Positions 9,010 to 18,012 are shown, counted from the first letter of the stretch. The stretch is DNA of 64,000 bases from Paraburkholderia edwinii (GCF_019428685.1 NZ_CP080095.1:2914001-2978000), one strand, 5' to 3'. A program made the numbers and translations. Notes: generated by a model not told the origin, from the sequence alone.

Positions 9010-9114
9010 CAAACATGCGGTCACACGTCCGGCGGAATCCGGCGGAATACTGAAGGCAACACAGGGCAACACGCAGCAACACGCGAAGCAATCCGAACAG
9101 AAGGGAGGCAGATC

Positions 9115-9627
9115 ATGACCATGCTCAACGCACCAGAAAGCAACCCTGGCGCGCGCGTCGTCGGCGAAGGGTCCGCGACGAATGCAGACCCGCGCCCCGA
9201 TGTGATGGCGGCCGCGAAACTCGACGGCAACAAGGTGCTGACCGCTGACGGCGAAACAGCCGGCAAGGTCAAGGACATCATGCTCGACATCGGAGCGGGA
9301 CGCGTCGCCTATATCGTGATGTCGAGCGGCGGCTTTCTTGGCATCGGCGACAGGCTGTTTGCGATTCCGTGGAATGCGCTCACGCTCGACACCGACCGCG
9401 CATGTTTCGTGCTGAGCGTCGATGCGTCGCGTGTCAAGGATGCGCCGGACTTCGATCAGGAGCATTGGCCCGCGATGGCCGATGCGGGCTGGGCGGCGTC
9501 CGTTCACGAATACTACGGCAGCGAGCCGTACTGGGGCGGCCGCGGCGCGTTGCACGATCCGCTCGCGGACCCGGTCGGTGAAATGGGCGACGCGCTCGAG
9601 GGCGGGCGCGGCGAGTTACGGCGCTGA
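9115..9627 (+). CDS. PRC-barrel domain protein (cytoplasmic)
   Basis: 170 residues. The PRC-barrel lies at about residues 30-105: KLDGNKVLTADGETAGKVKD, then YIVMSSGGFLGIGDRLFAIPW, the characteristic beta-barrel with GFLGIG. There is no signal peptide, in contrast to the exported PRC-barrel protein at 11500. The C-terminal 60 residues are Gly/Asp-rich and probably flexible. PRC-barrels mediate protein or RNA contacts (RimM, photosynthetic reaction centre H subunit); the partner here is unknown. AGGGAGG precedes the start. The upstream leader 9055-9100 is rich in a repeated CAACACG pattern. Confidence 0.88.
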   Translation: MTMLNAPESNPGARVVGEGSATNADPRPDVMAAAKLDGNKVLTADGETAGKVKDIMLDIGAGRVAYIVMSSGGFLGIGDRLFAIPWNALTLDTDRACFVLSVDASRVKDAPDFDQEHWPAMADAGWAASVHEYYGSEPYWGGRGALHDPLADPVGEMGDALEGGRGELRR

Positions 9628-9772
9628 GTTACTTCGCTGGGATTCGATGCGCGCTCGACACCTGCGTGAGGCTCGATAGAACGATCGCAGATTAGACGTG
9701 CAGATCGAGCACGCAATGCGGCGCATGCCGATACAAAACACACCAACACCGAAAGCACAATTGGGAGGTCTT

Positions 9773-10381
9773 ATGAAGTTTCGACCAGCAGGATTCGAGG
9801 CCGCGCTCGTCGCAGCGGCCTTTACGATCGCACCGCTCGCCTTGGGCGTGAGTTCCGCATATGGGCAAAACGCGCCGCAAAACACGACGAAAAGCGCCAC
9901 CGAAAACCCGGCCATGTCGTCGACGAACGGCGCTCAGGCCATGTCGGACACCGACCGTCAGTTCGTCAAAACCGCGGCCGTTGCGGGCACAACGGAAATC
10001 GACGCGGCGAAACTCGCGATGCGTCAGTCGAACGACAAGAACGTGAAGGCATTCGCGACACACATGATCGCCGATCATACGAAGCTCGCGATGCAACTGA
10101 AGGCGGCGGTGCCGCATGGCGTCGATGTGCCCAAGGATGCGGATACATCGGCGCTCGACAGCATCCGCTCGCTCAAGGGCGCGGATTTCGATTCGGCGTA
10201 TATCAGCAAGTTCGGCGTGCAAGGTCACAAGGATGCGATCGCTGCGTTCCAGGACGAGGCGCAGAACGGCCAGGACGCGAGCCTGAAAAAGGCTGCGCAA
10301 AAAGCGTTGCCGACCATCGAGCACCATTACGAGATGGCGCAGGAACTCGCGAAGAAGAAAAACGTGATGGCGAGCGAGTGA
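9773..10381 (+). CDS. DUF4142 exported protein
   Basis: 202 residues with a Sec signal (positively charged start, hydrophobic core to about residue 28, ending near SAYGQ). The mature part is a ferritin-like helical domain of the DUF4142 type: DRQFVKTAAVAGTTEIDAAKLA, then VKAFATHMIADHTKLAMQL, then a closing HHYEMAQELA. The family is periplasmic or outer-membrane associated and common in soil proteobacteria, often induced by stress; its biochemical role is not established. ATG 9773 is preceded by GGGAGG. The next gene (UdgX) begins 25 bp downstream, so the two are probably co-transcribed. Confidence 0.88.
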   Translation: MKFRPAGFEAALVAAAFTIAPLALGVSSAYGQNAPQNTTKSATENPAMSSTNGAQAMSDTDRQFVKTAAVAGTTEIDAAKLAMRQSNDKNVKAFATHMIADHTKLAMQLKAAVPHGVDVPKDADTSALDSIRSLKGADFDSAYISKFGVQGHKDAIAAFQDEAQNGQDASLKKAAQKALPTIEHHYEMAQELAKKKNVMASE

Positions 10382-10406
10382 CCTTCGTTAGCCAGGGCTT
10401 TCGACC

Positions 10407-11054
10407 ATGAGCGCGCGCAACGAGGATGACCAGAACGGCACGCCCGAGGTCGACCCGCAGCAACAGCCGGCGCGCCTCGATGCGTGCCGTCGCTGCGCGT
10501 TGTGGCACGACGCGACGCAGGCGGTGCCCGGCGCCGGGCCGCGCCATGCGCCGATCATGATGGTCGGGGAGCAACCGGGCGACAGCGAGGACCGCGCCGG
10601 CAAACCGTTCGTCGGGCCAGCCGGGCAACTGCTCGACAATGCGCTCGATGAAGCCGGCGTCACACGCACGGACGTCTTCGTGACGAACGCGGTCAAGCAC
10701 TTCAAGTGGGAACCGCGCGGCAAGCGGCGCATGCACAAGACACCCGCGCAACGCGAGATCGCCGCCTGTCACTACTGGCTGGAAAAGGAATTGTCGACGG
10801 TCGAGCCGGTCGTTGTGGTGGCGCTCGGCGCGACCGCGTTGAAAGCGCTGCTCGAAACGCGCGATGCGCCGCTGCGCGAGGTGATCGGCAAGGTGCTCGA
10901 GCACGGCGCGCGCCAGGTCGTGCCGACCTGGCACCCGTCGTTCGCACTGCGCGCCCCCGATCGCGCAACGCGCGAGCGCGTCTATGCGGATATCGTGAAA
11001 GCGCTTCGGGAAGCCGGCCAGATCGCGCACGATGCCGCGAAGCGTCGGCGCTAA
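10407..11054 (+). CDS. udgX: UdgX-type uracil-DNA binding protein/glycosylase
   Basis: 215 residues of the uracil-DNA glycosylase superfamily. Motif A is GEQPGD (residues 54-59) and motif B is HPSFALR (about 176-182). The diagnostic UdgX insertion KRRMHKTP lies at 106-113, with His110 the residue that in characterised UdgX forms a covalent bond to the deoxyribose after uracil is removed. Iron-sulfur ligands Cys27, Cys30 and Cys121 are present, and the remaining position is His (VKHFKW), as is usual in UdgX. It therefore probably traps uracil-containing DNA irreversibly instead of simply excising uracil. It lies directly behind the DUF4142 gene. The start is ATG 10407; the first 20 residues are disordered. 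Confidence 0.9.
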   Translation: MSARNEDDQNGTPEVDPQQQPARLDACRRCALWHDATQAVPGAGPRHAPIMMVGEQPGDSEDRAGKPFVGPAGQLLDNALDEAGVTRTDVFVTNAVKHFKWEPRGKRRMHKTPAQREIAACHYWLEKELSTVEPVVVVALGATALKALLETRDAPLREVIGKVLEHGARQVVPTWHPSFALRAPDRATRERVYADIVKALREAGQIAHDAAKRRR

Positions 11055-11152
11055 CCCGCTATACGCGCCCCGCGTCCTCTCTCGTTCGTTCGACCATTAC
11101 TGCAAAATCGCGCCTGACCGTGTACGGTAGCGGATTGTTACGATTTGAAGAC

Positions 11153-11362
11153 TCAGTCGCCCGCAAATTCGGTGCACGCAGTCGCCATCGGAGAAACACA
11201 GACGGTCGCGTAGTTTGCGGTCCAGTCCAGCTTCTTCGTCACCGCGACCGCGTTTTGCAGCTCAGGGCTGCTTTCGTACGCGATAAACGACGAACAGACG
11301 ACGGCCGACAGCACGACCAACGAAAATGCAATCTTTTCAAATACCTGATACTGGAGCGGCAT
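11153..11362 (-). CDS. Small single-pass membrane protein
   Basis: 69 residues, no family recognised. One hydrophobic segment (IAFSLVVLSAVVCSSFIAY, about residues 11-29) follows a short charged start, and a polar domain with two cysteines (VCVSPMATAC) follows it. It is probably anchored in the inner membrane with the cysteine part outside. ATG 11362 is preferred over an in-frame TTG at 11374; GAGA lies seven bases before it. It is divergent from the exported PRC-barrel gene, and a perfect palindrome lies between the two. Confidence 0.6.
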   Translation of the reverse strand: MPLQYQVFEKIAFSLVVLSAVVCSSFIAYESSPELQNAVAVTKKLDWTANYATVCVSPMATACTEFAGD

Positions 11363-11416
11363 GACGATTCTCAATTTTTAGCAAGCATCGTCATTCTATC
11401 TCAAATAAGGGTTTTT

Positions 11417-11436
11417 ACCTAGGGGTTTCCCTAGGT
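11417..11436. promoter_or_regulatory. 8-bp perfect inverted repeat between divergent genes
   Basis: ACCTAGGG (11417-11424), four bases, then CCCTAGGT (11429-11436). The arms are exact complements. It lies about 55 bp upstream of the membrane-protein start and about 64 bp upstream of the PRC-barrel start, a good place for an operator that serves both genes. Confidence 0.5.
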
Positions 11437-11499
11437 TGGCCCTGCATAGGTCTTTTTGTTGCTTTCGCCCACCCCGGGCTAACTAAAAAAGGAGTTGAT

Positions 11500-11931
11500 A
11501 TGAAAGCGTTTTCCCGAGCCTTGATCGCAGCCGCCGTGCTCGCTACTGCTGCCAGCGCCCACGCGCAGGTCGCCGGCACGCAGACCCTGGGCGTCAGCGT
11601 CCAGCAGTCGCAGGCGCTGCTGCAAGGCTGGAGCGCCAAGAAGAGCATCCTCGGCAAGCCGGTCTATAACGATTCGAACGAGAAAATCGGCTCGATTTTC
11701 GATCTCGTGATCGCACCGGACGGCTCGCTGTCGGCGGCGGTGATCTCGACGGGCGGCTTTCTCGGCGTCGGCTCGCATAACGTCGCCGTGCCGATCCAGG
11801 CGTTCGATCTGAAGAACGGCAACTTCTATCTGCCCGGCGCGACGAAGGATGCGCTGAAGGCAACGCCGGCGTTCGAATACAGCAAGGTCGACAAGCCGAA
11901 GAAGCCGCAGAAGATCCAGTCGGCGCAGTAA
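11500..11931 (+). CDS. Exported PRC-barrel protein
   Basis: 143 residues. A typical Sec signal peptide (MKAFSRALIAAAVLATAASAHAQ in two pieces, cleavage near residue 23) precedes a single PRC-barrel: KKSILGKPVYNDSNEKIGSI, then AVISTGGFLGVGSHNVAVP. The Lys/Pro-rich tail (KVDKPKKPQK) is probably flexible. It should reside in the periplasm; the partner is unknown. It shares the GGFLGxG core with the cytoplasmic PRC-barrel protein at 9115, so the two are distant paralogues in one locus. AAAGGAG lies seven bases before the ATG. Confidence 0.9.
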   Translation: MKAFSRALIAAAVLATAASAHAQVAGTQTLGVSVQQSQALLQGWSAKKSILGKPVYNDSNEKIGSIFDLVIAPDGSLSAAVISTGGFLGVGSHNVAVPIQAFDLKNGNFYLPGATKDALKATPAFEYSKVDKPKKPQKIQSAQ

Positions 11932-12069
11932 CTTTTCAATTACACTCCCCGTTCGTGCGCGCCGGCCTGGCGCGCCTTCCCGTTAGCTTTCCGTCAGAAA
12001 TAGTCATTCGTCGCCCGCGCGCTGCACGGTTGCGGCAACGCTGGTTTCGCCCGGCATAACAACAACGCG

Positions 12070-13416
12070 ATGAACGCCCCGTCAGCACCTGATTCAGCCA
12101 CGCATTCCGCTACGCATTCGGCCGCCAATTCAGCAGATCGGCCCGACCTCCCTTCCGGATCTCACCCCGCTTCGCACACCGCCGGCCAGGCGAACGAACG
12201 CCTGCCGAAAAGCGGCGCGTTCCAGCGTTTCTGGTGCACACGCGTGCTATCGTCGCTGTCGTTCCAGATGCTCGCGGTCGCGATGGGCTGGCATATCTAT
12301 GCGCTCACGAAAAGCGCGTTCGCGCTTGGCATCGTCGGGCTCGCGCAGTTTCTGCCGATGTTCGTGCTGACGCTCGTGGTCGGGCACGTCGCCGACCGCT
12401 ATGACCGGCGTCGTATCGCCGCCGTCTGCCAGACGATCGAATGCGCGGCGGCCGCGGTCTTCGCGCTCGGCACCTGGGGCGGCTGGATCGATGCGCCGGT
12501 CATCTATTTGCTGGCCGCTTGTGTCGGCGCGGCGCGCGCGTTCGAGGGCCCCGCCATCGCGTCGCTGCTGCCGGCCGTCGTGTCGCGCGCGCAACTGCCT
12601 CGCGCGACCGCGTGGTCGACGTCCGCGAATCAGGCGGCGCAGATCGTCGGGCCCGCGCTCGGCGGTCTGCTGTACGGCATCGGCGCCGCTCCGGCCTATC
12701 TCGGCTGCGCGCTGTCGTTCGCGGCGGCAATGGTCCTCGTCTCGAGCATTCCGCTGCACGCGAAGCCCGCGATGCGCACGCCGGTCACGCTCGAATCGGT
12801 GTTCTCAGGCATCCGGTTTATCTTCCGGGAACCGGTCATTCTCGGCGCGCTGTCGCTCGATCTGTTCGCTGTGCTGTTTGGCGGCGCAACCGCGCTTTTG
12901 CCGGTCTTCGCACGCGATTTCCTGAACACGGGTCCGCTCGGCCTCGGCCTGTTGCGCTCGGCATCGGCAGTCGGCGCGCTGGCCGGCACGTTATGGCTCG
13001 CGCGCTTTCCGTTGAAACACCGCCCCGGCTTTGCGATGTTCTGCGGTGTGATCGTGTTCGGTGTTGCGACGGCCGTGTTCGGTCTGTCGCATCAGTACAT
13101 CGTGTCGCTGCTTGCGCTGGTGGTGCTCGGCGCGTCGGACGTGATCAGCGTGGTCGTGCGGCTGTCGCTCGTGCAACTGCGCACGCCCGACGAGATGCTG
13201 GGCCGCGTAAGCGCCGTCAACTCGCTTTTTGTCGGCACGTCCAACCAGCTCGGCGAATTCGAATCGGGCGTGACGGCCGGCTGGTGGGGCGCGCGGCCCG
13301 CGGTGCTGGCGGGCGGCATCGCAACGGTCGCGGTCGCGCTGCTGTGGATGCGCTTCTTTCCCGAATTGAAACGCACGCGCTCGCTTGAGCGCGACGGTGA
13401 ACATCGCGCTGGGTGA
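12070..13416 (+). CDS. MFS exporter of the EntS (enterobactin exporter) type
   Basis: 448 residues with 12 predicted membrane segments. The fold starts near residue 45 (GAFQRFWCTRVLSSLSFQML) and includes the loop-2 motif GHVADRYDRRRI near residue 105. The overall pattern is that of the MFS_3/EntS branch, which exports siderophores or small toxic compounds by proton antiport. No siderophore genes are nearby, so the substrate is open. The first 40 residues are a Ser/Ala/Thr/His-rich disordered tail with a short ATHS repeat. A 12-nt tandem array starts 30 bp after the stop codon. Confidence 0.85.
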   Translation: MNAPSAPDSATHSATHSAANSADRPDLPSGSHPASHTAGQANERLPKSGAFQRFWCTRVLSSLSFQMLAVAMGWHIYALTKSAFALGIVGLAQFLPMFVLTLVVGHVADRYDRRRIAAVCQTIECAAAAVFALGTWGGWIDAPVIYLLAACVGAARAFEGPAIASLLPAVVSRAQLPRATAWSTSANQAAQIVGPALGGLLYGIGAAPAYLGCALSFAAAMVLVSSIPLHAKPAMRTPVTLESVFSGIRFIFREPVILGALSLDLFAVLFGGATALLPVFARDFLNTGPLGLGLLRSASAVGALAGTLWLARFPLKHRPGFAMFCGVIVFGVATAVFGLSHQYIVSLLALVVLGASDVISVVVRLSLVQLRTPDEMLGRVSAVNSLFVGTSNQLGEFESGVTAGWWGARPAVLAGGIATVAVALLWMRFFPELKRTRSLERDGEHRAG

Positions 13417-13446
13417 GTGGAGAAAGCTTGGTGAGTCGGCCGCGAT

Positions 13447-13560
13447 ACGAATCGCGGCACGAATAGCGGCACGAATCGCGGCACGAATAGCGACACAAAA
13501 ACCGACTCGAAAAGCGATTCGAATAGCGGCACACATAGCGACGCAAACAGTGGCACGAAA
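13447..13560 (+). repeat. 12-nt tandem array after the MFS gene
   Basis: Nine and a half units of exactly 12 nt. The first four are near-identical (ACGAATCGCGGC alternating with ACGAATAGCGGC) and the rest degenerate. The period keeps a frame open in several directions, which creates spurious ORFs rich in Arg-Ile-Ala-Ala. Confidence 0.85.
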
Positions 13561-13642
13561 AACACAAGCGGGCCCAGGCGCTGCGCGCCGGGAACAAAGT
13601 CTGCTTGTCGATCTCGTCACCTACCTTATCGAGGAGGCGTAG

Positions 13643-14089
13643 ATGAACTCTCACCGTTCGACCTTCTTCCACGCTGCGGTGATCGGCATGTCGCTGGTTG
13701 CACTGGCGCCCGCTCTCGCGCGCGCGGACGATGCGCCGAGTCCGTGCGCCGCGCTCAAACGGATCGTCGCAGCGGCGCCAGGCGGTTTCGCGCAGTTATC
13801 GCCCGCCGATGGCCAGGGCGTCGCGCAACCGTACGGCGACGATGCACAGTGCGGCGGCTCGCACGCGAGCTATCAATGCGTCTAGACGCCACACGGCGAT
13901 GCTGGTTCGAGCGCGTCGGCATTGCAGGCGGTCGCGGCCGATATCGCGTCGTGTCTGCCGGATGCGACGCATGATGTCAATTCGCCGGCGCGGCAGCACT
14001 TTTACGTCGGTGCGCGCGACGCCCGCACACAAATCACAGCGACGACTGCCGGCGCGAACAAGCTCAAGCTTGTGGTGTCGGGTAAGTAG
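13643..14089 (+). pseudogene. Small exported protein gene interrupted by an amber codon
   Basis: The frame opens with a clear Sec signal (MNSHRSTFFHAAVIGMSLVA, then LAPALARADD) preceded by GAGGAGGCGTAG-type ribosome bases. It runs 80 codons to TAG at 13883-13885. The same frame then continues uninterrupted for 67 more codons with normal coding character (ALQAVAADIASCLPDATHD, ARQHFYVGARDARTQITAT) to TAG 14087-14089. The simplest reading is a protein of about 148 residues with one nonsense change, for example TGG to TAG at SYQCV-stop-TPHG. A truncated 80-residue product or stop read-through are alternatives. The mature domain is not one I recognise; it contains three or four cysteines. Confidence 0.7.
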
Positions 14090-14107
14090 AAACGCGGTTT
14101 CGCCTCA

Positions 14108-14338
14108 TCACTGCGTCCGGTACCAGACGCGAATGCCGGAATACCAGTGACTGACGCTCGTATCGTCGCCGGAGCCGAACGTCGACAGGCTCTCGACGTT
14201 GATGACATCGACACCGCGCTCCGCGATCCACGCATTTGCGCGCTCGACGAGCGCCGACGCATTCTCGTACACGTGTCCTTTGATCAGATGGCGCTCGACC
14301 ACCCGCCGCTCGAAGTCTTCGAATGCGATTTTTGTCAT
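14108..14338 (-). CDS. Conserved-looking small protein, function unknown
   Basis: 76 residues, soluble, no family recognised. The sequence opens MTKIAFEDFERRVVERHLIK and looks globular and mostly helical, ending in an aromatic strand (SHWYSGIRVWYRTQ). GGAG eight bases upstream supports ATG 14338. It converges on the interrupted exported gene, with only 18 bp between their ends. No operon partner is seen. Confidence 0.65.
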   Translation of the reverse strand: MTKIAFEDFERRVVERHLIKGHVYENASALVERANAWIAERGVDVINVESLSTFGSGDDTSVSHWYSGIRVWYRTQ

Positions 14339-14486
14339 CGTAAGTCTCCTGAGACCGTAAGCAGCGAATAAGCAGCGTACTGGAATTCGAGTCTAGCAAA
14401 AGCTTATTCGCAGCCTGCGAAGTGTGGGCGCGGGACCGCTGTTTGCTGGTCGACTGGTGGTTTCGGCCTAAAGGGAGAGCAGTCAA

Positions 14487-14657
14487 ATGAATCAGACGAC
14501 CAACCAGCCAGGTGGCGACATCGAGCATCCGACGCAGCCTAAGCACAACGATAACGAAAAGAGCAAGATGCCCGAGCGCAACGATCAGAACCGGAAGCAG
14601 GCGCCGTCGGACAAGCCGGGCAAAAAACCGGGCGAAGGCGAAACTTCGGTAGGCTGA
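14487..14657 (+). CDS. Small hydrophilic protein
   Basis: 56 residues, rich in Asn, Gln, Lys, Pro and Gly (MNQTTNQPGGDIEHPTQPKH, then SDKPGKKPGEGETSVG). It is probably disordered, as with many small stress-induced proteins. Support comes from AAGGGAGA ten bases before ATG 14487 and an immediate downstream terminator at 14701. No function can be assigned. Confidence 0.6.
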   Translation: MNQTTNQPGGDIEHPTQPKHNDNEKSKMPERNDQNRKQAPSDKPGKKPGEGETSVG

Positions 14658-14700
14658 ACGCACAGCGTCAACGCTTTCGCACGCCGCCCGTCGAAAATGA

Positions 14701-14738
14701 AAAACGGCGACCCGGTTATTCCGTGGCCGCCGTTTTTT
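14701..14738. terminator. Bidirectional terminator
   Basis: AAAACGGCG (14701-14709) pairs with CGCCGTTTT (14728-14736), with T runs on both strands. It ends the small-protein gene from the left and kgtP from the right. Confidence 0.85.
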
Positions 14739-14829
14739 GCTGCACCGTGCGCGGCGCGTCATTACGCATGACGCCGTCGCCGCTCACGCCTTCGCGCCGC
14801 TCACACAAAGCGGCGCGCTTTTTAACCCA

Positions 14830-16128
14830 TCAAGGTTCGTCGCGCAGATAGCCGACCTTCGACGGATCGCGCATGCGCAACGATACGATCCCTGCGATTG
14901 CGCACAGCACTGTCACATACCAGTAGAACATCGATTCGCTGCCCGCCTGCTTGAGCCACAGCGCGACATACTCGGCCGAGCCGCCGAAGATCGCATTCGC
15001 GACCGCATATGAAAGCCCCACACCAAGCGCGCGCACTTCCGGCGGGAACATCTCGGCCTTGATCAGCCCACTGATCGACGTGTAGAAGCTCACGATCGCC
15101 AGCGCCACCACCACGAGCACGAATGCCATATACGGGCTCGTCACATCCTTCAACGCATGCAGTAGCGGCACCGTGCCGATCGTCGCGAACAAGCCGAACA
15201 GGATCATCGACTGGCGGCGGCCGATGCGGTCCGACAACGCGCCGAACAGCGGCTGCATCAGCATATAAACGAGCAGCGCGACCGTCATCACATTGCTCGC
15301 GGTCTTGGCGCTCATGTGCGCGGTGTTCACGAGGTACTTCTGCATATACGTCGTGAACGTATAAAAGATCAGCGAGCCGCCGGCCGTGAAGCCGATCACC
15401 GTCAGGAACGCGCCCTTGTGTTTCCACATGCCGGCGAGCGTGCCCGCGTCACTGCGCTGGCGGTTCGCGGCCGTCGATGTTTCGTCGAGCGACTTGCGCA
15501 GATACAGCGCGACAAGCGCGGCCACCGCGCCGACCACGAACGGCACGCGCCAGCCCCACGCCTTGAGTTCGTCGGTGGTGAGCGTCTGCTGCAGGATCAC
15601 GAGCACGAGCAGCGCGCACAACTGCCCGCCGATCAGCGTCACGTACTGGAACGAGGCAAAGAACCCGCGGCGGCCTTGAAGCGCCACTTCACTCATGTAC
15701 GTCGCGCTGGTGCCATACTCGCCACCAACCGACAGCCCCTGGAACAGGCGTGCGACGAGCAGCAGCGCCGGCGCGAGCACGCCGATCTCCGCATACGGCG
15801 GCAGCACGGCGATGACGAGCGAGCCGCCGCACATCATGAACACCGACACCATCATCGCGAAGCGTCGGCCGCGCTTATCGGCAAGGCGTCCGAAGAACCA
15901 GCCGCCGATCGGGCGCATCAGGAAGCCCGCGGCGAACACGCCCGCGGTGTTGAGAAGCTGTGTGGTGGTATCGCCCTTCGGGAAAAACGCCGGCGCAAAG
16001 TACAGCGCGCAGAACGAGTAGACGTAGAAGTCGAACCACTCGACGAGATTGCCCGATGAGGCGCCGACGATCGCGAAGATACGGCGACGCGTATCGTGTG
16101 CTGGTGTGAAAACAGTCTGATCGACCAT
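14830..16128 (-). CDS. kgtP: Alpha-ketoglutarate permease (MFS, metabolite:H+ symporter)
   Basis: 432 residues, the same length as E. coli KgtP and highly similar throughout: [60 protein letters not shown], and [20 protein letters not shown]. It has twelve membrane segments. It imports 2-oxoglutarate with a proton for the TCA cycle. I set the start at ATG 16128 ([12 protein letters not shown]) because the upstream 23 codons have no family counterpart. It is a single gene, with terminators at 14701 and, for the operon behind it, at 16406. A related dicarboxylate substrate cannot be excluded, but the match is close. Confidence 0.92.
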   Translation of the reverse strand: MVDQTVFTPAHDTRRRIFAIVGASSGNLVEWFDFYVYSFCALYFAPAFFPKGDTTTQLLNTAGVFAAGFLMRPIGGWFFGRLADKRGRRFAMMVSVFMMCGGSLVIAVLPPYAEIGVLAPALLLVARLFQGLSVGGEYGTSATYMSEVALQGRRGFFASFQYVTLIGGQLCALLVLVILQQTLTTDELKAWGWRVPFVVGAVAALVALYLRKSLDETSTAANRQRSDAGTLAGMWKHKGAFLTVIGFTAGGSLIFYTFTTYMQKYLVNTAHMSAKTASNVMTVALLVYMLMQPLFGALSDRIGRRQSMILFGLFATIGTVPLLHALKDVTSPYMAFVLVVVALAIVSFYTSISGLIKAEMFPPEVRALGVGLSYAVANAIFGGSAEYVALWLKQAGSESMFYWYVTVLCAIAGIVSLRMRDPSKVGYLRDEP

Positions 16129-16405
16129 GATGCTTTGGCTGTCCCTTTTTGGAATGGATTCGAGCGGTCGTGCTGCCGCCCTTGTTTTTACTTTCAATTT
16201 TCATTTGTCGCCTACGCGATGTTCATATAAATGAAAGCTCGCGCAGGGTCCGTATGGTATCGGATATCGACGAATCACGGGGATGAAATAGCACGCCCAG
16301 GCACGTTAAAGATCGCGCTTTCGCACGGTTGCGGCGCAGCATGGGCCTATGTCCACAGCGCGAGCATTGCCCGGGAGACAAGACGCCGCGGACATCTGGC
16401 CCAAT
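16129..16405. promoter_or_regulatory. kgtP leader and promoter region
   Basis: About 280 bp upstream of kgtP. A short AT-rich part (16195-16230, TTTTCATTTG and ATATAAATGAAA) probably holds the promoter. No operator could be recognised. Confidence 0.35.
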
Positions 16406-16440
16406 AAAAAAGCCAGCCTCGACGAGGCTGGCTTTGCGAT
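16406..16440 (-). terminator. Terminator of the prkA-yeaH-spoVR operon
   Basis: The stem AAAGCCAGCCTC pairs with GAGGCTGGCTTT with a three-base loop. Read on the minus strand it is followed by TTTTTT. It lies about 50 bp past the spoVR stop. Confidence 0.9.
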
Positions 16441-16488
16441 AACTTACAGCTCAGTGGCCGTAAACCATCGGTAATGAAAGAAAGGAAT

Positions 16489-18012
16489 TCAGATCCTCAC
16501 TGTCGGCGCCGTGTAACGGCATTCGTAGCGCTTGCGCACGGTTCCGTTCTCATCGACGCTTTCGAGGAATACGTCGAATTGCCACAGTCGCGCCATGTGC
16601 TTCAACACCTCGTCGCTGTCGTTCGACAGGTGACGGTTGTCGCTCATGAAGTGCCGCAGCGTAAGACTACGGTCGCCGCGCGTATTGACCGACCACACCT
16701 GAATGTTCGGCTCGCGGTGGTGAATATCGTACTGCCGCGACAACGCCTGCCGCACGTACTGATAGCCGCTATCGTCGTGAATCGCCGACACTTCGAGCGC
16801 ATCGCGCATGTCGTCGTCGAGTATCGAGAAGAGCCGCATTTCGCGGATCAGATGCGGCGACAGGTACTGTGCGACGAAGCTCTCGTCCTTGAAGTTGCGC
16901 ATCGCGTAGTGCATGGCCTGCAACCACGGGCTGCCCGCGAGCTCCGGGAACCAGCGGCGGTCTTCCTCGGTCGGGTTCTCGCAGATGCGGCGGATGTCGC
17001 TCATCATCGAAAAACCGAGTGCGTACGGATTGATGCCGCTGTAATACGGCTTCGTGACCGGCGGTTGGTAGACGACGTTGCTGTGCGAGTGCAGGAACTC
17101 CATCATAAAGCCGTCTTCGAGCTTGCCGTCGTTGTACATCGTGTTGAGCAGCGTGTAATGCCAGAACGTCGCCCAGCCTTCGTTCATCACCTGCGTCTGG
17201 CGCTGCGGGTAGAAGTACTGACCTACCTTGCGCACGATGCGGATCACTTCGCGCTCCCACGGCTCGAGCAGCGGTGCGTTCTTTTCCGCGAAATACAGCA
17301 GGTTTTCCTGCGGTTCCGGCGGATAACGCCCTTCCTCTTCCTCGGGCAGCGGCACGTGCTTGCTCGGCAGCGTGCGCCACAATTCGTTGACCTGCGACTG
17401 CAGATACGCCTCGCGCTCGCGCCGCGCTTCGAGCTCTCGTTGCAGCGACAGCTTTTGCGGCCGCTTGTAGCGGTCCACGCCGTAGTTCATCAGCGCGTGG
17501 CACGAATCGAGCAGTTCTTCGACGCGGTCGAGCCCAAAGCGCTCTTCGCATTCGGCAATGTAGTTCTTCGCGTAGACGAGATAGTCGATGATCGCGTGCG
17601 CATCGGTCCACAAGCGGAACAGGTAGTTGCCCTTGAAGAACGAATTATGGCCGTACGCCGCGTGCGCGATGACGAGCGCCTGCATCGTCATCGTGTTCTC
17701 TTCCATCAGGTACGCAATACACGGGTTCGAGTTGATGACGATCTCGTAGGCGAGACCCATCTGCCCGCGCCGGTAACTCTTTTCGGTCGACAGGAAATGC
17801 TTGCCGAACGACCAGTGGCGGTAGTTGACCGGCATGCCGACCGACGCATACGCATCCATCATCTGCTCGGAGCTGATCAGCTCGAGCTGGATCGGATACA
17901 CGTCGAGTTCGTATTGCTCTGCAACATGCGAGATATGCGTGTCGTACTCTTCGATCAGCTCGAAGGTCCAGTCGGACGGGCACGGCAACGGCCGTCTATC
18001 GGCAACGTTCAT
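16489..18012 (-). CDS. SpoVR family protein (YcgB-like)
   Basis: 507 residues, close to E. coli YcgB (about 510). Family landmarks include DWTFELIEEYDTHISHVAEQ, LAYEIVINSNPCIAYLMEEN, VMNEGWATFWHYTLLNTMYN and GINPYALGFSMMSDIRRICE. The protein is cytoplasmic; its biochemistry is unsettled. In enterobacteria it works with YeaG (PrkA) and YeaH in nitrogen-starvation or stationary-phase survival, and the three genes are adjacent here. I start at ATG 18012, where GGGAAG precedes; the 68 extra upstream codons overlap yeaH and have no family counterpart. It is the last gene of the operon. Confidence 0.92.
   Translation of the reverse strand: MNVADRRPLPCPSDWTFELIEEYDTHISHVAEQYELDVYPIQLELISSEQMMDAYASVGMPVNYRHWSFGKHFLSTEKSYRRGQMGLAYEIVINSNPCIAYLMEENTMTMQALVIAHAAYGHNSFFKGNYLFRLWTDAHAIIDYLVYAKNYIAECEERFGLDRVEELLDSCHALMNYGVDRYKRPQKLSLQRELEARREREAYLQSQVNELWRTLPSKHVPLPEEEEGRYPPEPQENLLYFAEKNAPLLEPWEREVIRIVRKVGQYFYPQRQTQVMNEGWATFWHYTLLNTMYNDGKLEDGFMMEFLHSHSNVVYQPPVTKPYYSGINPYALGFSMMSDIRRICENPTEEDRRWFPELAGSPWLQAMHYAMRNFKDESFVAQYLSPHLIREMRLFSILDDDMRDALEVSAIHDDSGYQYVRQALSRQYDIHHREPNIQVWSVNTRGDRSLTLRHFMSDNRHLSNDSDEVLKHMARLWQFDVFLESVDENGTVRKRYECRYTAPTVRI

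Noticed and set aside
8231..9091. 286-codon minus-strand frame
   Set aside because: Most of it is opposite the CBS-domain gene; only the last 47 codons have any protein-like look, and they are noted as a weak possibility.
13385..13642. Short plus-strand frame of 85 codons with RIAA repeats
   Set aside because: It starts at TTG inside the MFS gene and owes its openness to the 12-nt array; no ribosome site.
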